DNA from: Gorsachius magnificus
Taxonomy: Eukaryota > Chordata > Aves > Pelecaniformes > Ardeidae
Assembly: GCA_034008185.1 (NCBI GenBank)
Contig: CM067095.1
Location: 5,564,610-5,628,609, forward strand
Direction of reading: 5' to 3'
DNA length: 64,000 nucleotides
The notes under the pieces are model-generated. The model was given only the letters and a program-made list of their open reading frames with translations, was not told where the DNA came from and did no database searches. The position numbers were made by a program, and so were the translations under genes. Below, in pieces: positions 48,949 to 61,970 of this stretch. Each line of letters starts with the position of its first letter. Position 1 is the first letter of the stretch.

Positions 48949-51749
48949 GGGTTTTGTCTTCCTGGAGTTTTAAGAACAATAATATAAAGTCACTGGAACA
49001 CATAATTATAAGTAGCAAAAATGGAGAGAAAAAATGACGCCGTTATTTATAACTACCTATAGAAAATAGGGAATAACTTAAATGATTAATATAAGTACAA
49101 AGAAGGAAAGGCTAGATGATGTGGCAGACATATCCTCTTGCCAAACTCAGAAGGCAAGTGTCTGAATGTGGCAGTCCATCATTAACACCGTAATGCCTTG
49201 AAACACTTGAAAATCAAGATCGGGTGTTCTAGTGAAAGGCAAACTCTCTCTAGTGCTCCAACACACCTTCACGTTTGGCTGAGTGCAGTCGCCCCTGGGG
49301 CACATTAGGAACCAGGCAATGGAGTCATGATAAATGATTCTCACTTCTGAAGAGATAGGCCAAAACCTCTGCTGTCTTAATTCCTTAATTGCAAAACATC
49401 CAGTGACGAGCTTGGCCCATTGAATCTATGAAATGGAATACGCCTACAGGAATGACTGTTCTCAGATGCTTTCTTTCCCACCCAAGGGTATGGTGCAAGA
49501 CACAGCCACTGCTTCGGTACAGCATCTCACGTGCTGGAGGGATGGGACGTTTCCAGACAGTGAACTTTCTTGTTGATGAGAAGCCAAATATTTATCTCTG
49601 AATCTTCGGCAATTTTTGAATAGTGCCATAATTCCCAGAATCTGTGGAATCTGAAACACTGACATATGGTAATTAACCCTCTTTTCATCTCTCTCTGATT
49701 CAATTGCACAGGATAAGTATAGTAATGCATAACAGGTGGGAAAATCTGTCTTATTTATTTATTTTTGCTTTGAGGATGTAGATAAGAATTGTAGACTGTA
49801 TTTTATGCTGAATCAAACGAAGAGTTGGTGCACTTGGGCTTCTGTATATCCAACTACTGCCGTGATGTTTTTATTAGTTCTCCTCCTAAGCCTATTGCTA
49901 AGTCCAGGAATAATGGCTAAGAAACCGAGCTGTGAAGGTGACACTCTTTGGCATGTGCTGCGACCTTCTTTATGCTGGCGCTCTGGACAGCAGCACAGCT
50001 CCACCAAGTCAGATACCAAGTCAGATCCCATTATTTATGACATTTCAATTTGAACCTTAATAAATCACGCTGAGACAGTGTGATTTCCCAGCTAAGGAAA
50101 TGCATACAAGGAAGACGTAGGTGCAATCAAATGTCTCGGGAGTCCATGGATGATGGGCTATTAGAGGAAGATGTGTGGGCAGGCAACCTTGGTTTTACAC
50201 TGGCTCTGCCGCAGACTTTCAGCAGAGGTTTTTTTGGAAATCACATTCTCTGTTGGTGCTCAGTTCGTCATCCAACCTCGCTTCCTCCTCCTCTCCCATA
50301 CTCCTTCCCCACTTCAGCTATCTAGAAGGCTCTTGGCAAAGACTGTCTCTAATATGTGCTTGCATATGGCAGAACATCTATCTTGATTGAAGCAACTAGG
50401 CATTAATGTATAACACAAATAATGAACAATGATTCATCTGAACAGGCTTGATATGAAGGGCTGCTTTTTTTGAATCTGGGCCTCAGTGAAGCTTTGAAGG
50501 ATAATTTCCACTAAAAATTGGACCAACTCCATCAAGAAGAACACAAATCCCTGTTTCCTCCAGATTGTTTCACTCGATTCACTAAAATGTTTATTCTACA
50601 CTCAGAAAAAAGTTGCTGGAATTTCTAAACTGCATTAAAATTAATCCTGTGCTTCTTTACAGTTGCCTTTTTCAGTGCTTCCTTTGTTCCAAGCTGGCGC
50701 TTACGGGAGCTTTCATAACCAGCAGGCAATCACATACATCCTTCCTGTTTGCAGTTTTTACTGTATTTTTACACAAACAAAAAATGTGGAACAGTCCAAA
50801 GTACATCTCAGACATCTGAGAAAAAGAAGGTAAATGTTGCTAACAGTTCCCAGCAGAAGAGAAGAAGCAGATAAAGACACCTAGGCTTTGAAACGGAGCT
50901 ACCTTATTAACTTGCTTTCTACCTTGCGAAAATAAGAGCACGAGATGACCCAGCAAGACTCCGAGAATCCCACAGCACTCTTGAAGCACAGATCTGCTCC
51001 AAAGGGACCATTCGAACACTGGGATAGCGGCCTTACAAAGGGAGGTGGAAATTAGTGCACAGAAAGCCCATGCCAGATTGTAACAGCATTGGCCCTGGCA
51101 ACTAGGAAAGGACAGGGCTTGCCCTATAGCATTTATAACAAATTAACATATAAAATGCCAGAAGTCTCCCCTCCCTGCAGTGCTGTTCAGCTACCTGGCC
51201 CATATTAAGCTCTAATTCCAACTGAGTTTTAATTAAGGGCTCTTTCCAGTGCATACCACAAGCAGGTTTGAATAGCTTATTTTTGACATAGCGGTCAGCC
51301 ATGAGAAATGCTCAGTGGCCAGTGACAATTCTCTGTCCCCCTCCTTAGTACGTGGGGAACAGATACAATGAATGAGCAATGTGTCGCAGCGCTGGTTGAC
51401 AAATGTCCTTTCCCATCAGCTGACACTGAAAACAGACACCTGCCTTTGCAGCAAGCACTCCAGGATGGATACCAAACCCTTATTACCTTTTGTGAACCTG
51501 TGTCTCATCAAAATTTAAACAGACACGTTGTCACACTTCAAAAACATCCTATTTCCTGCCAATGAAACAGCGAATTGCTGCTTAATGTTCTCCAGTGGTA
51601 TTTGTTATAGACCAAGAAGCTCGGTCTCTGCAGTCTCTGGTAGACTACAAAACATACTCATTTTTCAACAGCCGTGTATCTGAAAATAGACAGGGCTCAG
51701 GTGTTTTTACTACAATGTCATGAAAAAAACCTGCAAGTGCACTGATAAA
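48949..51749. other. Non-coding, probably intronic; no gene seen
   Basis: Open frames reach 105 codons (49736-50053 plus) and lack domains or splice flanks. No repeat family recognised. Confidence 0.55.
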
Positions 51750-51850
51750 ATAGGCCTTGTCTACATGAGCATTTGATTTTTGCTAGCCCTGGTGCAGCTG
51801 TACTGCTGTTGAAAACAGTACACAATATTCAAGTGTACATTGGCCTTTGA
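51750..51850. mobile_element. Short non-autonomous DNA-transposon-like element (about 100 bp)
   Basis: Left end TAGGCCTTGTCTACATG (51751-51767) and the reverse complement of the right end TCAAAGGCCAATGTACACTT share GGCC and TACA at matching spacing, so they look like decayed terminal inverted repeats. The left end matches from memory the GGCCTTGTCTACAC start of a MITE abundant in turtles and crocodilians. An inner stem TGTACTG (51799-51805) and CAGTACA (51816-51822) is perfect. No transposase. No clear target duplication was found. Confidence 0.5.
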
Positions 51851-51960
51851 GGAAAAAAGCAGCTGTATGGTTTTATGCATCTATCTGATACGCATCAGTG
51901 GGGAAGCGCTGTCTAATTGCTACAGCTTGAGACAGAGGAAAAATTTTTAGTTTCCCCCTT

Positions 51961-51997
51961 ATCCATCTATCTGCCTACCTACCTATCTACCTATCTG
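51961..51997 (+). repeat. CTAT/CTAC tetranucleotide microsatellite
   Basis: ATCCATCTATCTGCCTACCT and ACCTATCTACCTATCTGG, an imperfect four-base repeat of about nine units with C/T interruptions. Confidence 0.85.
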
Positions 51998-54900
51998 GTG
52001 ATACAGCAGGAAAAAAAAGTTCTCCATCATTTGCCCTTCCCCAGGCTTTGGCTAGGTGCCGTACCAACATCTCAAGAGATTTTTGCTGCTCCAAAGCTAA
52101 ACAAGCAGCAAGGAAGCGCCCCATGCAGCGCTGCAGCAACTTTGGATGTGGAGTTGAAGGCAAAGTTCTGCTCTTCTAACAGACCCCATGTTGGCCATCA
52201 CTGCTGCCACTTTGGGCCCGAGGCTCACGCTTGGCGCTTCGGAGCCACACGTTTATTCTCTGTGGGACGATGCAATCAGCTGCAGAGAGGTGGAAGGAAG
52301 CTTAACCCCCTGGTGTACTAAGCATCTGGATATAAAGCAGCATCAGGGGGCAAAACTGCCTTCAACCTCACAGCAAAGGTCTCTGAAATTACTCTCCCAC
52401 CGTAGAGCCAACGTACAGGGTTTGCTGTCGCACAGCTAGTGCTCGACCATCAGCCAGTTGCTGGTAATACACCGTATTCTCTTTGTAGGAGGGGTACGAT
52501 GCATTTAATAGGGAAAATAACATTTAAAATGTCTTTGCTGTGATTGGGGAATAATAATGAATGCGTGCATGAAACTTTAAACAGTTGCAATGGATTAGAG
52601 ACAGTCCTTTGCCAAGAAGGCTGCGACTGGAACAAAATGCAGCCTAGATGATTTTTTTTTGTGTTTATTGCTTGAATGAATGATGTTCATAAGGCTTCCC
52701 ATAGCTGCACAGGGTACTGATTGATATCAGTGCCATGCTGCACAGGTCAATAAAGAAGAGAATTTCTCTATTACCACAATGATTCATGAAAGTGATTACT
52801 CCCACTTTGACTTGCTTTCCAAAAAAGTCTGCATGCAGCAATACACTTGCCAAATGCTCCTTGTGTGCTCTTGGGGAACGGCTCTTGAAACGGCTGCAGA
52901 CACAGTTTTGTGACACAGGACTGCAAATCCTGAGAGATGTGGAGGACACAGAGCACATACGGTCTCTGATGTAGCTAAGAACAATTTTCATGCTGCTGGA
53001 CTGACCAGAAGCAGCCATACAGCGGGTGTAACTGCTTCCCACTCTGTCGCAGCTCCTGCCAGGAGGAATATGGAGAGAAGGGATGCAGCCGATGAAGCCA
53101 AGCATCCCCCAGGAGCTCTTGGCTCCCCCCCAGCCCTGCTTCAGGAGGAAAACCATCTCTGCAGCTGTAGCCCAGATCCTGCCCACCGCACCTTGCATCT
53201 CTCTGTCCCTGTCTCACACACACTTGCTCTTACTTTCTTTTTTCCTGCTGGGAGGAGACACCTTATCTAGAAGGTTATGCATTGCTGCAATACATTTGCT
53301 TTTGAAGTACTGAGTGGCTTTTAGACTCTGGCATTTTGAACTTTCAGGGAGGAAGAATGTTACTCTCACAACAAACTTTGAAGTCTGTTTCCTGAACACA
53401 TTAACTGTTTACTCTCTTCCTCTCTTTCTTGGCCACTTTAAGCTCATTTAGAGTAAACACAGTCCTCACACCCGAAAAATCTTATCGTCCAGGTATCAAA
53501 TAACACCCCAAACATGAGAAATCAATGCAACTATTTAAAAAACATGGAGTCTGACAGAGGAATGAGACCCCAGCTGTAACGGAGACTACAGCCCCCTCTT
53601 TCACTCTAATTTACACTATATGAATGTGGCATCTTTTGCCATTCAGGTATGTACTTCATAAGAAGCAAAAGCTATCACCAAATATTCCCCCTTATCCGAA
53701 TCTCCTCAACACAAGCAAATCTGGGTCTCAAATATTCTTTCAAGGTTGTTTTGATTCCTCATCCTCACCTTTGTCTCACAGGTTTTTAGAAAAAACTTGG
53801 TCGTGTGTTTAAAAACTATGACTGCAAAAAAGGACCACATCAAAGAAATCTTTGGTTGTATTTGTGTATTCTACCACTTTCAAAAAACCAGGTCATGATT
53901 TCATATTCAGTTCCACAATCACCAAATCCAGCAATGACTAGAAAAGAACCGGATCCTGTAATTTATTCTATTGCAAACAGAAGTTTAGGATAACAAAGAT
54001 TCAGCCTGAGAACCTTCCCCATTTAATGTAATTCTTTGTCATGAAAACAGAGACAAAAGCAAGTTCCTTGTGTTAGGCTGGGTTGTCAATTTAAATACCT
54101 TTGAACAGACTTCTGCGGTTGAGTGACCTGGGATGGCTACGTGCTCAAAACAACCAACACTCCATTTAAGAACAAAGAAAGGTGTGTTTCTCCTTTAATC
54201 TGATAAACTCGCATCCTGATCTTAGTGGGTAAGACAGTTTGGCAAAATTTGTCTTCTTTTGCATTAAAGAAACAAAATTTCTGACTAGCATCAGAGTGTT
54301 TAATTAAAGCTGGCAATTTAAAAGATATTAAATGTCAACAAACAGACACACACACACCCCCCCCCCCAAACTCCACCCACCATGGACTGGAGTTTTGTCA
54401 GTGAGTCACCCTTTCCTCCTTGGTAGCAATTAAAATATACATTGATTCTTTAGCTTCTTTGCAGTAAAACACATTCAAAGCAAGCATTAATAAACATTTC
54501 TCGGTTCCTGCTTCAACCTGATCGCCTGCTTCTCGTTATCCTTCTAAGAAACTGGAGGAGGAAACTTGCTCAACTCACTGCAATGGCTTTTGCGTAACTG
54601 TAACTTCATGAGAAAACTGGTGACACAACCACCCCACCGAAGCCTGGGTGATGATGTAAACCAGGCAGTTTCAAAGCACAACACTCCTACTGCTGGAGTG
54701 ATGGTCTGAGCTGAGGAACCCACCAGAACAGGCACACCAGGAGAGTACAGCAGAGAAGACATAAACACGCCTTGCTCATACTCATTCCCCTTTTTTCCTC
54801 TGTCACAAGTGCACCGGGAAAACACATCTTGTACCCAAGAGTTCCCTCTCTAGTGCCTTGATCTTAAGAGTACATTCCTTCCACATGTGTGTTTTCTCCA

Positions 54901-56800
54901 TGTTACTGTTACCATTTTCCCAGGAAAAGCTTACGAGAACATTCTGTGCCTTCTTTTTGCTCCCACCCTTCCCAGGAAAAGAGAGATCCAAGAACCCCAC
55001 CGGTTTTGAGTTCATACTTGCCCTCCAAATTTGAGTGGAATCCCTACTGATGATTCAGAAGACAGAAACTAGAATTACCTATCTTTTCATCTGCTGGCCC
55101 CAACAGCTTTTTTGCTTTAAGCCAAAGCTAGGGCCACAACAATTAGAAGCCAGTCTCTGTTGTTCCAAAATTTCCTTCACTGGATTTGAAAGGACTTACT
55201 GGTCATATAATTGTTTTTATTCCTAGTCACAAACAGAGAACTCAGTAAGAGGAAACAGCAGGATGGTAAAGCTGGACAAATTCAGAAATCTGGTGCAAGA
55301 TGTTGAGTCACCGCTGCGGATGAAATGCGAAAAAAGGACAAAGAAAAATGGTGGATTTGCAGTGTCCTGAAGCAAGGCTCGATGCAGCGGTGATACGCAG
55401 TATGTGTGGGAAAGGAGGCCAAGAGACCTCTGCCCAGCTATTCCCCCAAAGGTGTCACTCAGAGCACTCCCTGCCCCAGCCACCGGCCTAGCTGCTACGG
55501 TACATCGCTGCTCAAAGTCTTCTGATCCAGGCTAGGTGACCTGATGGATGGTGTGAGCTGCTCAAACACAAGCTACTGGGCTCACTACAAGACCGAAAGA
55601 ATACAATTACCTCGCTTGTGTTATACGTAAGGTGTAGCTGATGGAACTGGTTCCACCTTGCCCTAAAAACTACTTTTTTTGAAAGAATGTTCTGAACTTT
55701 GCGATGTTGGCTTTTTAGCCACATGTATTTGATCACCTGCAGTCTGACTGCGAGGTGGCTGCTCGGCATTGCTCATCCAAACGCACCCCCCACGCTCAGC
55801 CTGCTCTCGTGCCCACACACCTCCCGTTTCACACCTCCACCTCTGCTCTCTGTGTCACAAAGACCACTTTTATCCTGAAATGTAAACGTTTTTTTGAGAA
55901 AACAGGACATGAAAGAAGGATAAAAAGAAATCATTAAAAAGGACAAAATGGTTTGAGGAACCAGAATTTTGCACTTGCCAATTCCATGTTGACTTGCCTT
56001 GTTTTTCCTAAGAAGTCATCCCTTCTGCCCTGCGAGCACGCTCTTCCTAGAAGAGGACTCGGAGGGCTCTCTCCTTTTGAAAAACCCCACTCCACCAACA
56101 CTGGCTGACTTCTGCTGCTCCTTTGCAAGGTAGAGGGCTCTTTCCCCGTAACGGTTCATTGCTGTGTGTCAGGCTGCTGTGCTCAGACTTGGCTGGCCTC
56201 TGGCCTAGAAGCTGCACTCTGCTTCCTGGCTGCCATTTGGCATGTTTTCACTATTTTTGTTTTAACTCTTTTTTTCCTTTCTTAGAAGATTTTCCAGGCT
56301 GGGAAATTCAATCGGAGGCCGCCCCCAGTGGCTTGGCTGCCAGCAGGGAGGTTTGCCAGCCTGGAGCTGGCGGGGTGAGAATTGGATGCTTCTCCCCATC
56401 TCCCTGGGGAGCTCGTGTCCCCAGCTCAGCCTGGGCACCGCTGCAAAGGCATCGAGAAGCTGTGGTGTCTCTGCTTCCCTGCTTCCCCTCGGAGAACAAC
56501 CGGGACTCTGTCTTTTAGGAACTTGGCTATTCCTTTCAACAACAGTGGCACATAAACCACGAGGCACAAGGGAAAAATCTGTTCAGGAAAGACAGGAGAT
56601 GTCCTCATTCCTCCACTAATACACTTAAGTTAATGACGATGGCTCTTGCCCTGAAGAGGCAGTTGGAGACTCATCACCATTGAATGAGCTAAGTTTCAAG
56701 AAGGTGGAAATAAACCCAGAAGGTCCCAAAACTGTCACATGCCTCCATCACTTGACCTTCAAGTTGCCACCACCACCAAAACTTCTGTTTTCGCTGACAC
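51998..56800. other. Non-coding, probably intronic; no gene seen
   Basis: Contains a 177-codon open frame at 52665-53198 minus (see findings), an AC repeat followed by C11 at 54344-54367, and short overlapping frames at 56120-56620 in a GC-richer patch. No domain and no splice-flanked coding pattern recognised. Confidence 0.5.
54344..54367 (+). repeat. AC repeat joined to C11 run
   Basis: GACACACACACAC leads directly into eleven C. The minus strand carries the G-run. Length-variable in assemblies. Confidence 0.85.
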
Positions 56801-56960
56801 AGAATTCGTGGAAACTTCATACATGAATGACTTTCTCTTGATATGAAAGATCTACGTACAAAAGGTAAAAACCTGGGGGGAAACTGAGGCAGTGCCAAAG
56901 GGCAGTCAGGAGGGAAGGTAACGTGGACTGCAGTTGCAATGCTGCTGTGTAGGTCACAGA
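56800..56960 (-). repeat. Possible MIR-like SINE, minus orientation
   Basis: GGGGGGAAACTGAGGCAGTG is the reverse complement of the MIR hallmark TGCCTCAGTTTCCCC, and GTAGGTCACAGAACC further on may be the reversed 'tgtgacc' region. The surrounding sequence is too diverged to confirm the family. Confidence 0.4.
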
Positions 56961-59900
56961 ACCGATGGCACGTCAGGCATGAAAAGTACAGCACTCAAAA
57001 AACCTTAAGTAATATCAGATACTGGAATTTGTCCCTTTGGCAAGAGAACTTGCTGTAAGAACATAAAAATCTTCGCGTTCGACAGTAAGTTTCCATATAA
57101 TTTTGAATCAAGTTCAAAGCCTTGGACCTTATTGCTACGGCACTCCCCGGCTTACATCCAAGTTATCTCAGAGATTATTGAGTGTTCTGGGACGACAAAG
57201 AAAATGTTGACATATTTACAGTTAGCTTCTCTATAACTTGTAAGTTATAGAATCGATGCCTGGTATCCGCGGACAATGTGCATGATACAGACACTGGAAA
57301 AAAAGGTATTTGCTCATTTGCTCCTTAGACCTTTCTCTGCAAGCATTCACAATATAAATAAAAGCTACAAATATTATCTCACTCCCAATACAATTATTTA
57401 TGTTCCCTTACACTGCCTAATAACAAACATATTTCTTTTCTGGGAAGAGAGATCTCAAGTGGCTTAAGGACTATGCTGGTTTTATCAGAACAGCAAAATG
57501 AACCGCAGCCACGTCGTAGCACAGACCCAGTCAGGATAACCCTACAGGTTATTAGAAGAGTTATAAATATGTTTAGACCACAGAAAATCCATGTGTGCAT
57601 GTATTTTTTCCTTTTGGAAGGAGAAAAATCTGACAATAAGTTTCCAAGGCCCAAGATCAGAGCTGAATTTTCTTTCCTGTCACCAAGCCAACCCAGGAGG
57701 GCACATGGTCCATCAGGAGGGTCATGTGCTGGGAACATGGCGATGGGGCAATTCACCGTCTGCGCTTCCAGCATGAAACAACTGCAATTCTCCTGCGCTT
57801 CCTAACATACTCACTTTTGAAGGATTTCCTTTGGGAAAACCCTGGGGAAGCATGGCTGGCCCTTGTGCCAACTGCTCACTGGAATGGGTGTCTCCTCCAC
57901 TGAGAATGGTGAAATTTGTACCTCCTGCAAGCACAGGAGATCTGGACCAACCTACAATGCAGACATGTGGGCACTTTGTGTCCCCACACGTGGTCATATT
58001 AGAAAGAAAGCATTTGCTTAGCTATGTGCTGTTTCTATTGGCTCAGCATGGTACTACAAGCCAAGGTTGGATAAGCAGTGCAAGATATGAAGCAAATACG
58101 GCTTCTTCTGCTTAAGCCATGATCTGCCTTACAATCTTGTTTTAACTGAATGTGTGTGGGATGCAAGAGAATTTAAATGATTTAAAGCTTTTTTCTTTTC
58201 TCAAAAAAAAACGCAAAACAAAAAAACCCAAACACTAGCAGTCTGACAGTCAAGAGTAACCCTCCAGTTCAGTGCCAGGCTTAAGGGAAGAGAAAACATA
58301 AGGAAACATTCTCATTTTGAAGCTCCCAAGAGACTCTTCCAAACAATAGCAAGAAAAAACATTTCAGAAGTGCCAAAGATCAGGGGAGTGCTCCATTTAG
58401 TTATTTTTATGGTCAGTCACTGATCATGCTGATATTTGACTTTGGCTCTGAAATCTTAGCTGTGTTAAAATAAAGATAATACACAACTCACTTAGGGTAA
58501 ATCCACAGACAAACTGAGATCCACAGTACTTGAAGAGAACTGAAGACTGTTGCCCTCTATGAGTGCTGACAGAAATCTGTATTTCATTTTTTAATATTTT
58601 TACCTCACAGATTTCTAGGACAGTGATATCCTTCTGTATTACATTCCATGCAGGAGATCATTTTCTGTTAGATTTCTACAGGACTTTCTATGCAAGTACC
58701 TAAACCACTTACTCTTTTACCAGAAGAAGAAATCTGAATTTATGTATTTAAACTATCATGATGCTTATCACGAGTTTTAAGACTCTCAATGACATCAAAG
58801 GCTTTCAATCAAAGCATTAGGGTGATATGAAATACAAGAAATAAAGGCAAGTGGCCAAATGAAAAAAATTCCAGCCTTCCCATATGCCCCTTCAGACTAT
58901 GGCAATTACATACCTTCAGACAACGGCCAACGCTGAAATCACCTTTAAGGTATCAGCAGTCTCACTCGCTCAAGCCTCTACAAACATTCAATCTATGCAG
59001 CGCCTGGGAAAGCCACCGACTCTTGGATGGTATCCAAAACCCCATCAAACTCTGCAGAGCCCATGGGTTGAACAGATTACGGTGGCAAGACCTGTCACAG
59101 CAAATACACTCTCCCATAGTACCTGGGCACGTATTACACAAAAATCATAATTCCTACTGTATTTTTGCCCCTCGGTGCCATGGCGAAAACCTACCAATTC
59201 TCAAATTAGTTACCACCCACTGAACAAAACACTCAAGGTTGCACACTCCTCGCGCATGAATTCAACAGTTGAGCTCTACTGAGCTCTATTTTACAGCATT
59301 CCTCAGACAAAGCATCTTACGGTATCTCAGTGCCTGTATCTGGGTTTATTTGCCGCTGCCAAATTTCCTCCTCCAATCCTGTCTATCTCCTTTCTCATTG
59401 GCCTCCATATTAATGAGACTGAGCTAACAGATTGTGGCATGTCAACATGCTGAGCTGACATCCTGCTGCCCCCTCCGTGTCTGTCTGACTTTTAAGCTTT
59501 TTTTTTTTCCCCCGTTTCCCTTCTGGATTATGTGTAACATGCACTGTAGTCCAGGAATGCCTCTTGCTTTGGCTGCCTTGTCTCTCTTTTTGGCATGCTC
59601 ACGGAGCCAGAGGGAATCTTGCTGAGACTGGCTAAGTCACATGTTTGCCCTTTAATGAACATTAAAAAGAAAGCAGAATCTATGCCATTTTGATGTTTCT
59701 ATTAATACAGGCCACAAGAAAGCTCAGGTTCCTCCTACAAAGATCACAGAAAACCAAAGGCATTTGTAGCAGTTGATACACAGAAGGGCTTGATCATATT
59801 GCGAAGAAAAGAGCAATTATTAGGCAATACAAGGCTCGCGCATTTAGTTTAAATTTGTTCAGCACAGCAATTTGGTAAATTTTGCTGTCACTTTCTGGAA

Positions 59901-61690
59901 TTCCTGAACTTCCTCTTGAATGACCTTTACTTAAGGATTTATTTTCACTCACTGAACTAAAGATGTTCAGCACAATGGAAGCACATCCTTGGGAAGTCAC
60001 CTTATGGGATACATCTTGAGGTTGGGAGCTGAAACAGTGCTGTTCTTTGACAGCCCTTTTTTTTTTTTCCTCTCTTGGATCCAACAAAGGCGAAGAATGC
60101 TTGGGGAATGATAACTCGTTTTGCCACAGGATGTCCCAGGAAGCAGGGTCTCCTGGAGAACGACAAACGCAGGTCTGCAAAGACCAGGGGAGGCGAAGAG
60201 AGGAAAGGACAGCACCCACAGTACCGCAATTTCAAGTTCAGCTACGAACACATCTGGGAAACTAAAACTCAGGTTCTCAAACAGTGATCTGCTGTGTCAA
60301 AAAAAAAGCAACCAACAAACCAAAAATACGACAATGTTCAGTTGGAGTGACCTTTGCAAGAAATCTAGGGAAAAAGAGCAGGATCTTTCCTTCCTAGGGA
60401 GGATTGTGAATCGTCTCCCAACTGCACTCCTGAGCGTGAATCAATTTTCTTCCAGTCGATAACTAGCGCAAAGGTTCTAACCTTCATTTGTGCTCCAAAT
60501 ACTCAATCGGGGATGTAGAACACATACCAATTAAGCAATTCAGCTAAAATAAGAAGGCCGTGAACCAACATCGTTGCTGCAGCTGCCCCTGAGGGATCGA
60601 GGGTTAGCAGCTTGGGGAAAAGGTAATTTATTGAGCTTAATACTCTGCGAAATGTTCTCATGATAATAAGATTGTAAGATCGTTTTAATATCTGAAGTCA
60701 TGTTGAAAAGGTCATTTCTCATCTTTTACGCCTACCTAAGTCATGTAAATTAGAGCTACTCAAACAGAGTTGAGGATGTTTGCAGCCTAAGTTTTTCTGT
60801 ATTTTTGGATGACAGAGAAAAATGTCAGTAATCCCAAGTGGTGGACACAATCAGGCAGTGCCCATGAGTTTCAGAATAGCAACATTAATGGATGCAGCTA
60901 CTTTTGCTATGCATTAGGCCAGCTTTTCATCTTTGACCTAGTAGATTTTATTCAGACTTTTTTCCTCCTTTTTAATGCTGTGATTTGGAGAATGTTAAAA
61001 AAAGTATTTCAAACACACCACATGTAATCTGAAAGGGGAGGGGAATACAGCTGATGTATTTGCAAGAAGTTTTATAACCCAGGAAAATGGGGCATTGGCA
61101 ATTTCACAAAGTACTCGCCTCTGTTCCAACATGTTTTTTTTCCATAAGAGAGAATTAACTTGGGAAGACTTTTTTTTTTTTCTTTCCTTTTTTTAAATGC
61201 TTTCTAGGCAGAAACTTTGTAGACTCTGCCTCCACGTCTCCCAGCCAACATTCCTAAATCACAACTTGCAGCTGCCCTTGCTATTGCAGCCTTGGAGCCT
61301 CCATTTGGCAGAGCACCAGCATCATGCCAAGATGTGATGTTTCTGTGATGTGCGCAATTACCCAACAGGGATGGAGCTCAGATCCCCAAACGCATTTCAC
61401 TAAGGCCCCTGAATCATATTTGAAACCAGGTCTTCAAAATTTATAACAGCATTAGGCTATCTAGGCCCTTAGTTTCATTTATGTTTTGAAGCTTCAAATC
61501 CATCACACAACGGAGCTAAATGAGGGCATTATTCAGAGTAGTAATGCATTTGATCCCATGCAGTTGAAAAGACAGAAATTCCCTCCTGTTCTCTTTTTTT
61601 TTTCCTTAATAGGTTCCAGCATCTTCTTCCCTCCTCATCTTTCAGTTACCCCAACAGCCCCAACTCTTGTCCTTTAACACAGCCACTATA
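56961..61690. other. Non-coding, probably intronic; no gene seen
   Basis: Open frames reach 141 codons (59794-60219 minus), without domains. T runs lie near 59500-59508, 60056-60068 and 61169-61180. A 20-bp near-perfect palindrome is at 57231-57250. Confidence 0.55.
57231..57250. repeat. Perfect inverted repeat, 9-bp arms
   Basis: CTATAACTT (57231-57239) and AAGTTATAG (57242-57250) are exact reverse complements around GT. No transposon end or terminator role is implied. Confidence 0.6.
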
Positions 61691-61697
61691 GAAACCA

Positions 61698-61724
61698 CCC
61701 CACCCCACCCCACCCCCGGCCCCC
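61698..61724 (-). other. Canonical G-quadruplex motif on the minus strand
   Basis: Five C-runs on the plus strand (61698-61701, 61703-61706, 61708-61711, 61713-61717, 61720-61724) are separated by one or two bases. On the minus strand this is G5-CC-G5-T-G4-T-G4-T-G4, with loops of 1-2 nt, which predicts a very stable quadruplex. If the host gene is on the minus strand the motif is also in its pre-mRNA. Confidence 0.75.
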
Positions 61725-61849
61725 AGGAAAGCTTTCTTTGCCGCTCCCACTTCCTAACAATTTTTCCGCCTCCTCTCTCCTGAACCACTGCCCCATTTGT
61801 GACTCTTCACTGGTCAGGCATTTCAGAGGAAAAGCCATCTCTTTTTTTC

Positions 61850-61970
61850 TGCTTGGCAGTGTGCTCCAAAGGTGCTATGCAAATGATTTATTATAACAGA
61901 TTGCGGCCCAGAGTAATTTAATAGACTGTAAAGCCCAGCTCAGGAGAGCTGGCAATCCAGCATTTACAAA
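61850..61970. promoter_or_regulatory. Candidate enhancer: octamer site and hairpin
   Basis: A perfect POU octamer ATGCAAAT lies at 61877-61884, followed by TTTATTATAAC, a CpG in TTGCGGCCC, and GTAATTTAATAG. A perfect 7-bp hairpin CCAGCTC-AGGA-GAGCTGG occupies 61935-61952. The first 35 bases also resemble the tail of MIR/L2-type elements (GGTGCTATGCAAATG), so this could be a repeat tail that has been co-opted. Activity is unknown. Confidence 0.28.
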
